Positions 31,426 through 39,202 of a stretch of DNA of 39,202 nt are shown piece by piece; position 1 is the stretch's first letter; the number at the start of each line of letters is the position of its first letter. The position numbers and the translations under genes are program-made. The notes below the pieces were generated by a model. The model ran no database searches. It was not told where the DNA came from and was given only the letters and a program-made list of their open reading frames with translations. The stretch lies in the NCBI GenBank assembly GCA_014885115.2, contig WKLE02001471.1:4164-43365 (forward strand), in the 5' to 3' direction. Source of the stretch: Asterionellopsis glacialis. Its lineage: Eukaryota > Bacillariophyta > Plagiogrammaphyceae > Rhaphoneidales > Asterionellopsidaceae.

Positions 31426-32916
31426 ATGAGAGCGGCGATCCAATATAGCTCTGAACAGACCATGATGCATCTAACGACAGCCAACGTGGCAAGTCTGCTT
31501 ATTTCTTTATCATGTGTAATGAACATTGCACTAGTAAATTGCTATGCTGCGTTCCAAATTGATTCTCGTCCTTTTGGATCGACTTTTCCATCAAAAACAT
31601 CCCGGACGTGGTTAACGATGACGATCGCTGGCAACAATGCACAATACGAAGGAGAAGAGCAAGAAGAAAATGATAATGATACCGACGGATCAGATATGAT
31701 CGATGCAATGACTAAAAAGATTTTTAATGGGGGTGTACCAAGTAATCCCTTCGGACCAGGAGGATTTGCATCTAGTAGACCAAGTAAGGGAGATCTTTAC
31801 GACGAAGATGAATTACTGTCGGTTCTGGAAGCTCATCAGCAACTAGTAGCAGCACAACAAGAAAAGCAATTTCCATCTGCACCAAGCGCATTGGAAGAAG
31901 AAATAAGCGCTACTTCATCTTTGCACGATTTGGTGATGCAAACTATTACTGACATTGACATGAATAGCAATGGGAAATCGAAGGAGTCATCTCAGCTTCC
32001 CGCAACCAATGTTGGGGACGACGACACCAACTCTTGGATAGATGAATCTACAAAGCAGAAAATTGCCAATGTCCGTGCCATTGCCTCTGATGTTGATGGT
32101 ACATTACTGACATCAGATCAAACGATTCACCCCCGAACACGACAAGCTATTCGTCAAGCTGTCGAAATTTCATTTTCCCCTGTAGATGATCGACTCCAAT
32201 GGTTCTTTCCAGCAACAGGAAAATCAAGAAAGGGTGCTATGGATAGTTTAGGAGTTGAAATCGGGTCATTATTGTCACAATTACCTGGCGTATTTTTACA
32301 GGGCCTTTACTGTGTAGATGGTAGTGGAAATGTCCTTTACGAAGAAAAGTTGACTGAAACAGCAACTGCAGCATGTGAAAAGTTGGCATTGGACACTGAC
32401 GTTTCAGTTGTTGCATACGATGGAGACAATTTGTACTCTACCAAGTTGACAGACCCTGTGGTTGAATTACATGAGAGATATGGTGAACCCATGCCACAGT
32501 TGATCGATTCCATCACCGAGCATAGTATGCACAAAATTTTGTTGATGGACGATGATGTTGAAAAACTAAATACAGTGGTACGGCCTCGACTTGAGGCATT
32601 GGCTCAAGATTGTGGTGCGACAGTGACACAAGCTATCCCTACAATGTTAGAATGGTTACCAGAGGGATGTTCAAAAGCCAAGGGTGTTTCAGAACTTTGT
32701 AAAGCATTGGGTATTGATCCGGCCACACAACTTCTTGCCATTGGTGACGCAGAAAACGATGCAGGCATGTTGGAGATGGCTGCCATTGGTGTTTCAATGG
32801 GGAACGGTTGCTCTGTGGCAAAAGAGGCTGCAAACTTTGTTTTAGAAGAAACAAACAATGATGGAGGTGCAGGAGTAGCTATGGAAGTCTTTGGATTTTC
32901 TTCTCCTTCTTCCTAA
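31426..32916 (+). CDS. Plastid-targeted HAD-superfamily phosphatase (Cof/sucrose-phosphatase-like)
   Basis: 496 residues in one exon. An alternative start at 31462 or 31465 would put the signal peptide (ANVASLLISLSCVMNIALV) nearer the N-terminus. NCYAAF|QID follows, indicating plastid import. An acidic, low-complexity linker (about 60-205) precedes the catalytic domain. Motif I is ASDVDGTLLTSDQ (about 220), motif II is probably FFPATGKSRKGA, and the C-terminal motif is AIGDAENDAGMLEMAAIGVSMGNG (about 438-462), the pattern of Cof-type (C2-capped) hydrolases. Such enzymes remove phosphate from sugar phosphates, flavin or nucleotide precursors; the substrate is not readable. Confidence 0.87.
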   Translation: MRAAIQYSSEQTMMHLTTANVASLLISLSCVMNIALVNCYAAFQIDSRPFGSTFPSKTSRTWLTMTIAGNNAQYEGEEQEENDNDTDGSDMIDAMTKKIFNGGVPSNPFGPGGFASSRPSKGDLYDEDELLSVLEAHQQLVAAQQEKQFPSAPSALEEEISATSSLHDLVMQTITDIDMNSNGKSKESSQLPATNVGDDDTNSWIDESTKQKIANVRAIASDVDGTLLTSDQTIHPRTRQAIRQAVEISFSPVDDRLQWFFPATGKSRKGAMDSLGVEIGSLLSQLPGVFLQGLYCVDGSGNVLYEEKLTETATAACEKLALDTDVSVVAYDGDNLYSTKLTDPVVELHERYGEPMPQLIDSITEHSMHKILLMDDDVEKLNTVVRPRLEALAQDCGATVTQAIPTMLEWLPEGCSKAKGVSELCKALGIDPATQLLAIGDAENDAGMLEMAAIGVSMGNGCSVAKEAANFVLEETNNDGGAGVAMEVFGFSSPSS

Positions 32917-33577
32917 TATCTAGGTGCGAGTTATAATAGATTAATCTTAATAATTTTTTATAGAGATAAAAGATAATGAGCAGAGATAATTGGTACTTTC
33001 ACTAAACTTCTTCAAAAGCAATGCATCTGATCCTCTACGATTAGAAGATTCTTCAAGGCGTAATTTGAGTAACAGCACTCGTACCTTAGGGATGGATACT
33101 ATCTTCGCTCCCTTTCTTGAGCCTTGACTAGATAGAGACTACTGCTAGACTAGTCCCAATCCTTTGATCTTAGAATTAGCCCTCGCTATATTAGATAGAG
33201 GCTGTGTCTAAACCCAACATCTTTATAAACTCTCTTTTTTGGTGGTTCAGTTGGGGGACTCCTTATCTTAATCTGACAACAAGCTCAAAACTTATTGAAT
33301 AGGGGTTAGTCTTTGAGATAAAAATATTTATATCGTCTGGCCCTCTGTACCAATACCGCCGTTCCGGCATGTGCAGGCAACCTTGTTGACGGACATCCAT
33401 CCAACACACGCGACACACAAGAAATTCAACATTGCAGAACAAAGAAAAAAACAAGAAACAAACAACACTGTAACCACGACGCAGCACATCCCAAACTTTC
33501 TCAACTAATTGAAATATTCTGTCCATATTTTGAGCAACTTTTGATGTTCATAAGATAGTGCTTATTAATTAAATACT
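32917..33577. other. Intergenic spacer, 660 bases
   Basis: No supported gene. An 87-codon minus-strand frame at 33263-33526 has no family features. The 3' UTR of the HAD gene and the promoter of the zinc-finger gene are expected here. The sequence GACTAGTCC near 33151 also occurs beside the retroelement end at about 10123. Confidence 0.45.
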
Positions 33578-35044
33578 ATGGGGAGGGCTAAGAAGGCAAA
33601 GAAAGTACTACTGAATGTGTTTGCAGCTACATCATCACCTTCTGTATCACTATCAAAAAAGGAACTTTTCAAAAGGGCCAAGGCTAGTGCTACATGTGAT
33701 ACCGATATTTCAAAGAAGCATATCGAAAAAGCTCTTGTAAAGCTTGTAAAACAAGGCACGGTGAAGAACCTTCAAGAAGACCAATTTAGTTTATTCGAAT
33801 CCAATCCAAACACAGATGACAACAATGATTCTTCATCAACAACCGATGGTCGAAACACAATAACATTGACCACCAAAACAACAACAAATAATGGCGCACC
33901 TTCAAACAGTGACAGCCAAGAGGAGAACACAACAAAGCTTCTCGAGGGTTTACCTTTTGCTGAAGTGCAAAGAAGGAAACGTGCAGCCATGCAAAAAGAG
34001 AAAGAATCATCGTCCACAACACCAGCGTTACCGATTGAATCTGAAAAACACCATGACAATGGTTTAGATGGTGCATTGCCATTTGCAGAAATTTTGCGGA
34101 GACGATCTAAACAGGAAAATATTTCAGAAGCAAGAGAACCATTCGCAGTTTCTTCGACACAGAAAGCAGAACAAAACAATACACCTGTCATGGCTACAGA
34201 TACAAATGATAATAATGATGTCGATACGGATGAAGAAATCCGTAGACTTGAAGCTGAATTAGCAAATAATGATGACGACTCCGACGAAGACGAATCTGAT
34301 TCCGATGAAATGGACGATGATAACAGTGCATCTGGCAAATACGATGAGGTTGAAACTACAACACATAAACGAAAGAAAACAATTTCATTTGGTGAAACAA
34401 CGACCGTGGAAATTCCGTCTACAAGCAGACGAGCCACAAGAGGTGACCCGGCGGATGGGCCTGAAGTTTTATGCTTGTCAACATTAGCAGATGAAAGGAT
34501 TACTCCGTTACCTTCGTCATATTTGCCCACAATTACAAAGCGGAAACTAAAGGGTATTGATGATGATGGACGTAAAAACAAAAAATCAAAAAAGGCAAAA
34601 GCAGCAGAGGCAGCCACCAACAGTGGACTTCAAGCTGCCGTAAAGGAAGTGCTGGATGGGTATGTAGCACGGTCGTCCGAACGACTACCTTTTTATTGTC
34701 GTGTTTGTGCTACTCAATTATCCAATGAAACTGAATTTAGAGATCACAAACAAACCGAATTTCACAAGACTGCTGTGAACATGGAACGCAAAGCTTCGTA
34801 TTGCAAGCTGTGTCGGAAACAATTTACCAGTCCTGTTCAGTTGAAAGAACACGTGGCATCCAAACCACATCGTGAACGGCTGCATACATTACAGTCAAGA
34901 CAGAATCATGGTTCAGTACACAATCGTCACCCACGCCAAACACCATACAATAGACAAGCCGCACAAAGACCACCCTTTCGACGTGGAAGAGGTGGTGGTG
35001 GCGGCGATGGTCAAAGCTTTGGGCAACGTACAAGCGCAAGATGA
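33578..35044 (+). CDS. Zinc-finger protein with two U1/matrin-type C2H2 fingers
   Basis: 488 residues in one exon. The N-terminus (about 20-72) looks like a small winged-helix domain (SKKELFKRAKASATCD..ISKKHIEKALVKLVKQG). A long acidic and Ser/Thr-rich middle follows. Within it LEGLPFAEVQRRKRAA (about 120) and LDGALPFAEILRRRSKQ (about 163) are near copies of one motif. Two fingers have identical spacing C-x2-C-x12-H-x5-H (about 373 and 408), the form found in RNA-binding U1-C, matrin and splicing-associated proteins. A poly-Gly/Arg tail (RRGRGGGGG) suits RNA binding. A KKNKKSKKAK stretch is a likely nuclear signal. A nuclear RNA-processing role is inferred. Confidence 0.75.
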   Translation: MGRAKKAKKVLLNVFAATSSPSVSLSKKELFKRAKASATCDTDISKKHIEKALVKLVKQGTVKNLQEDQFSLFESNPNTDDNNDSSSTTDGRNTITLTTKTTTNNGAPSNSDSQEENTTKLLEGLPFAEVQRRKRAAMQKEKESSSTTPALPIESEKHHDNGLDGALPFAEILRRRSKQENISEAREPFAVSSTQKAEQNNTPVMATDTNDNNDVDTDEEIRRLEAELANNDDDSDEDESDSDEMDDDNSASGKYDEVETTTHKRKKTISFGETTTVEIPSTSRRATRGDPADGPEVLCLSTLADERITPLPSSYLPTITKRKLKGIDDDGRKNKKSKKAKAAEAATNSGLQAAVKEVLDGYVARSSERLPFYCRVCATQLSNETEFRDHKQTEFHKTAVNMERKASYCKLCRKQFTSPVQLKEHVASKPHRERLHTLQSRQNHGSVHNRHPRQTPYNRQAAQRPPFRRGRGGGGGDGQSFGQRTSAR

Positions 35045-35250
35045 CTTCAAAATAACTAATCAATGGCTATCAAGTCTAGAAAGACAAAGGAGACGGTTGA
35101 AATAGAAAAATAACATAGATTTGTACTACAAAATAGCATTAAGCAATAAACAATACATTTTTACATGATCGGCAAATAAGGAAATTTACCTTACAACAAG
35201 ACTTCTTCGAAACAAAGTCAAAGCACGATGCATGGTACTACTACTACTAG

Positions 35251-36069
35251 CTACAGAGTATTATGTCCAATAATGTCGTGATGGTCACTCCCTTCAATAT
35301 CCCCTTCAGCCGTACCGACAGCTGCACGTACACCCCTAGATACAATAGTACCCACACACCGTTCAACTGCTTGTCTTTCCGTTTGACATAAATGTTGTGT
35401 CATTCGATGTTTTTCAAACTCTTGCACAACTTGAGGTGGCATCCGATTCCAACAATTTCTAAATTTTTGATACCGTTCAGGGCATGCTGCGGAAGCTAAA
35501 CAATTCTGATAATTTTGTGTATGTTGTTTCAGAATTTGTTTTTGTTGGTCTTGTTCCTCCCTCGTTATACTGTTGCCAGACTTTTGACGTTGTTCGATTT
35601 CTTCCTTCATTTGTTTGCTAACTTGTAATAACTTTCCACGGTATGGACGACATTGTAAATATATCTTTTGAAGTTGACTCCCTACTACTTGTGATTTCAA
35701 ATTTTGTTTTTCACCCTTGTCAAATTTCGATTGTGCATGTTGTAGGAGATGTAGCAAAGCATCTACCTTTGGTGGACAGTCAATAACCGGTTTGGGGGTT
35801 GCTGCTGCTTTATTCTTTTGTGTCTGCTTTGATGATTCTGATAATGGCTCTGGTGGTAATGGAGGTGGAGGGAGAAGGGGTAATCTACCTGTGGATGACG
35901 GTGGTGTTGAAGATGGTGGAGGCGTCGCTGTGCTTGTCATGGTGTCGTTCGTCTCTCTGTTCTTTTGAGACGGTTTTAATGATTTCATGAGATCTGATCT
36001 GTGTTGGATGGAGACCTCAGGTGGCGGACAGACACCTTTCTCCTTCTGCATCCTGTTGTCGGGTCGCAC
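35251..36069 (-). CDS. Twin CX9C (CHCH-type) protein with Pro-rich N-terminus
   Basis: 272 residues in one exon. The N-terminal third is rich in Pro and Ser (PPPSSTPPSSTGRLPLLPPP), followed by a Gln/Lys-rich helical region. The C-terminal part holds CPERYQKFRNC and CQTERQAVERC, both exactly C-x9-C, about 21 residues apart, plus a further Cys five residues before the first. Twin CX9C proteins are folded by Mia40 in the mitochondrial intermembrane space and often help assemble respiratory complexes. Which member this is cannot be told. Several Met codons (residues 1, 6, 28 and 44) could serve as start; the longest is reported. Confidence 0.65.
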   Translation of the reverse strand: MRPDNRMQKEKGVCPPPEVSIQHRSDLMKSLKPSQKNRETNDTMTSTATPPPSSTPPSSTGRLPLLPPPPLPPEPLSESSKQTQKNKAAATPKPVIDCPPKVDALLHLLQHAQSKFDKGEKQNLKSQVVGSQLQKIYLQCRPYRGKLLQVSKQMKEEIEQRQKSGNSITREEQDQQKQILKQHTQNYQNCLASAACPERYQKFRNCWNRMPPQVVQEFEKHRMTQHLCQTERQAVERCVGTIVSRGVRAAVGTAEGDIEGSDHHDIIGHNTL

Positions 36070-36315
36070 AGCTCCTGATCATTTTTATATAAGAAAATAA
36101 TTATACTCTAGAGGAGTGGATCAAAAAGTCAACGGATATGCATCTGGGAATCGATCGATCTTCGCCCTGTACGGTAGTATACGTAGGGTTCTACGAAGAA
36201 TTGTACCAAAACACCATCTTCGTTTAATGACTATCTTCTTTGGTGTCTCTGAAGCTTTTCAGTGTTGCCCTGCCCGTTTGCTGTGCGAAGCATTGTTGTA
36301 CGTTTGGTTGGGACG
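36070..36315. promoter_or_regulatory. Short bidirectional promoter
   Basis: Only 246 bases separate the minus-strand CX9C gene start and the plus-strand 5-phosphatase start, so both promoters and 5' UTRs share it. An in-frame upstream ATG at 36262 would add 18 residues to the phosphatase. No strong motif is seen. Confidence 0.5.
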
Positions 36316-38908
36316 ATGGCTCAACAAGCACCGCAATGGGCTATGCCGGCCCAGGATCAGCAACAAGCGGGGGCACCTCCTCCCCAACAAGCCCAAGCTC
36401 CTCCACAGGAGCAACCGCAATCGCAACTAGCAGTCCCGCCTGTCAAGGGAGGTATTGATTTAGAGCACAGCATTGTGACAACTTTAAAACCAGACGAAGA
36501 AACTGAAGATGGACGTATTCGAAACCGTGATGCAGTTACAAAGATTCGAGATGCTTGGATTTATAAACAGATCCGTGCCCGGCAAGTTGAGTTTACACAA
36601 TACAAGCAGGTGAGTAAATAAGCACTAAGTTTTTGCATCAAGATGAGAAAAAATAAATCCGTGATAGGGATTGAAACAATACTCTGCTTTTATCCGTGCA
36701 CACCTGAATTGAGGAAGCATGATTTCTGATCGTTTTTCAATACCATTTCAATTATTATAATTTTCAGGCCAAAATATTTTTTGGAACATGGAATGTGAAT
36801 GCCAAGGGTAAGGATGAAGCCTTAGACGACTGGTTGTGTGCTGATTGGGGTCCCAACGGTGAACACGCCCCCGATATTGTCACTGTCGGATTTCAAGAAA
36901 TTGTGGATTTGAATGCTGTTAATGTTGCTGTGGATAACAAATCTCAGCAACGGTCGCAATACTGGGTCGATCGGATCAAGTCTACTCTCAATTCGCCGAA
37001 AAATTCTAGGAATGATCCTAACCGGTTGTACCATCTCTTGGAGAAAAAGACCCTGGTAGGATTGTTGGTTTGTGTCTTTGTCAAGTCACCCCATAAAGCA
37101 CGTGTCAAATATGTCCACGCTGGTTCTGTCGGTGTCGGTGTTATGGGAGTCATGGGTAACAAGGGTGGTGTGTCCATCCGACTCCAATTTTATGATTCAA
37201 CTATTTGCATTGTCTGTACGCACTTGGCTGCCCATCGTGAAAATATAGCTGGTCGAAATGCTGATTTTGCGAATGTCTTTCAAAAGACCTCCTTTGATAT
37301 TGGGGAGGAAGCCATCCGAGAAGTCATTCGTAGTGGATCGCTGTCACAATGGGCAACCGGATCTACATCCGTTGGAATTGCTGATCATGATTTGGTATTT
37401 TGGATGGGTGATTTGAATTACCGTATCGACGAAAGTTTGACGACAGAACGGGTTTTGGAGCTTTCTGAAAAGAATGCACTTGGTGAATTAAGAGATCTCG
37501 ATCAACTTAACCTTGAACGAGCTGCTGGACGGGTCTTTCAAGGGTTTGACGAAGGTGCTCTCAATTTCCGTCCTACATATAAGTATCAGCCTGGAACTGA
37601 TTCATATGATAAACGCCCCGACAAGAAATTGAGAGCACCCGCTTGGTGTGATCGTGTTTTATGGCTAGCTCAGGAGCCATCACATGTGCGGCAATTAACG
37701 TATGACCGTAGTGAACTCAATATTTCCGATCACAAGCCAGTATACTCTACCATTCAAGTTACCATCAAGGATGTTATTCAAAGCAAACGTGAAGCTGTTT
37801 ACGACGAAGTTATGAAGCTTCTTGATAAATTTGAGAATCAAACCTTGCCCATGGTTGGACTAGATAAGATCAATCTCAACTTTGGAGAGATTCCATATGG
37901 GAAAACCGTCACTTTGCCCATTCAAGTTACTAATACTGGAAAAGTAGTTGCACAGTTTAGGTTGGTTCCAAAATTGGACGAGGTGAGTCAACTCAAGCCT
38001 AGCTTTTTGGACATTTTTTTGCAATATGCTTCCTCACACAATGTCTTTATCCTTTGTCTTCTTAGAATGCTTTATGCAAGCCATGGATGACTATGAGTCC
38101 TACCTATGGAATGCTTATTCCTGGAGAACCACCTGCGACCATCAACTTTAGCATTACAATTGATAACAACACGGCACATTTACTCAATACAGGTAGGGAA
38201 GTCCTGGATGATATTCTTATTTTACGTTTAGAAAATGGCCGTGATTACTACATCACACTCAAAGGCAATTATGCCCGCTCGTGCTTTGGTATGTCGGTGG
38301 ACGAACTTGTCATGTATTCGGAACCTATTCGGAACATCCCCCTTGATGCAATCAAACGAGCTGAAAAGTACGACCCCAACCCTACATCCGCACTTTGCGT
38401 TCCCAAAGAATTATGGCGAATCATTGATGCTATTTACGAGAAGGGTTTGCACGAGAAGGATCTCTTTATGACTCCAGGATTTGCGGAAGAAGTCAACCAG
38501 ATCCGTGAATGTCTTGACACGGGTGCTCCTTTTGGAAAATTCCGTATTCATTCCATGGCAGAAGTGATGTTATCCTTTTTGTCCAATTTGTCTACACCCA
38601 TTGTACCACCAACTCTCTTCCCAACTTTAGAAATTGATGCGCAAAACATTCAATCCATTGCTCGCAAGTTTTTGGAAGAATTACCACCCATTCATTACAA
38701 TGTTTTTGTGTACGTCATTTCATTCTTCCGTGAAGCACTGCTCTACAAAGACACTAATAAGTTATCGGCTGCAAAGTTGGCTCGGATCTGCTGCAACTGC
38801 ATGGTCGTTGGAACAAATGGAGCCATGGATGATTCTTCAGCTTCCATGAGCCGAAGGGCTGGTATGCAAATGATCATGATTCACTTGCTGGAGACGAATT
38901 CAATTTAA
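36316..38908 (+). CDS. OCRL/INPP5B-like inositol polyphosphate 5-phosphatase
   Basis: Three exons: 36316-36609, 36768-37982, 38066-38908, with introns of 158 and 83 bp (GTGAGT...CAG and GTGAGT...TTAG), both phase 0. The product is 783 residues. A Gln/Pro-rich lead is followed by the 5-phosphatase domain (about 99-430): FGTWNVN, VGFQEI, THLAAHRENIAGRNADF, GDLNYRID, PAWCDRV and SDHKPV. An ASH domain (about 455-600; LNFGEIPYGKTV) and a RhoGAP-like domain (about 615-783) follow. This order matches animal OCRL and INPP5B, which hydrolyse PI(4,5)P2 on endosomal and Golgi membranes. The RhoGAP part reads LFMTPG where an active GAP has LFRxxG, so the Arg finger is absent, as in OCRL. The upstream in-frame ATG at 36262 is an alternative start. 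Confidence 0.9.
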
Positions 38909-39033
38909 TGATTCAAAAGATGCATTTCAAAAGTACAGTAATAAATTTTTAAAAGAAAAATACAAGAATGACTTCTCCCTGTCTCTCTCTTTTATTGAGG
39001 ATCCTCCTCACCCCAGGCATTCCCACTCCATGA

Positions 39034-39202
39034 TTAAAATTTTATGAATGGTTCTGAGTGAAAGAATTTACTACAAGAGAAATAATAATGTTGTCGTTGA
39101 ACAATATTGTTCTCCAGCATAAATGCCCTGCGTTGCTCATGATTTTGGCAAGTATAACGATGCACAGTTTGCCACATTTCAAGAAACAATACAACAGCAT
39201 AG
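39034..39202 (-). CDS. Possible 3' end of a partial gene
   Basis: A minus-strand frame stays open from the window edge for 56 codons, ending in TAA at 39036-39034. The text (for example WQTVHRYTCQNHEQRRAF) is mixed in composition like a real protein and lacks low-complexity runs. It lies convergent to the phosphatase gene. No family is recognised and chance is not excluded. Confidence 0.25.
   Translation of the reverse strand, partial: YAVVLFLEMWQTVHRYTCQNHEQRRAFMLENNIVQRQHYYFSCSKFFHSEPFIKF

Overview
The window looks like nuclear DNA of a diatom, or at least of a stramenopile alga with a secondary plastid. Four predicted proteins begin with a signal peptide followed by an A-F cleavage motif of the ASAFAP type (SNAF|T, SNAF|I, VSAF|V, YAAF|Q), which marks diatom plastid import. 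Six short GT-AG introns (83-158 bp) can be placed by protein continuity. Genes lie on both strands with AT-rich spacers and no operons. The species cannot be named from the sequence.

Layout. 1-2.7 kb: one unrecognised gene, two clean hairpins and CRE-like sites. 2.7-10.07 kb: an A/C-rich, CpG-depleted block. From about 4.2 kb it holds a decayed tyrosine-recombinase (DIRS-like) retrotransposon, in the order Gag-like ORF with a CCCH finger, reverse transcriptase, RNase H, recombinase fragment. 10.3-13.8 kb: a 1135-residue membrane protein with PH, C2, DEP and MCTP-type C-terminal domains. 14.1 kb: a 90-N assembly gap. 15-16.4 kb: a secreted GH28 enzyme. 16.9-19.4 kb: divergent plastid TyrA and APS kinase genes. 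19.9-24.1 kb: two divergent genes for plastid proteins of unknown function. 24.4-26.7 kb: a carnitine acyltransferase. 27.5-28.9 kb: a heat shock factor. 28.9-31.4 kb: a gene-free AT-rich spacer with repeated GTACCTGGTAC motifs. 31.4-32.9 kb: a plastid HAD phosphatase. 33.6-35.0 kb: a double zinc-finger protein. 35.3-36.1 kb: a twin CX9C protein. 36.3-38.9 kb: an OCRL-like inositol 5-phosphatase with ASH and RhoGAP domains.

The genes are ordinary nuclear genes serving separate processes: aromatic amino acid synthesis, sulfate activation, fatty-acyl transfer, membrane and phosphoinositide traffic, transcription, mitochondrial import. The most unusual material is the dead retroelement. Its RT-RNase H part has lost nearly all CpG, while its recombinase part has not. 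Also notable are the intergenic hairpins, the recurrent intergenic palindrome and several proteins with odd domain content.
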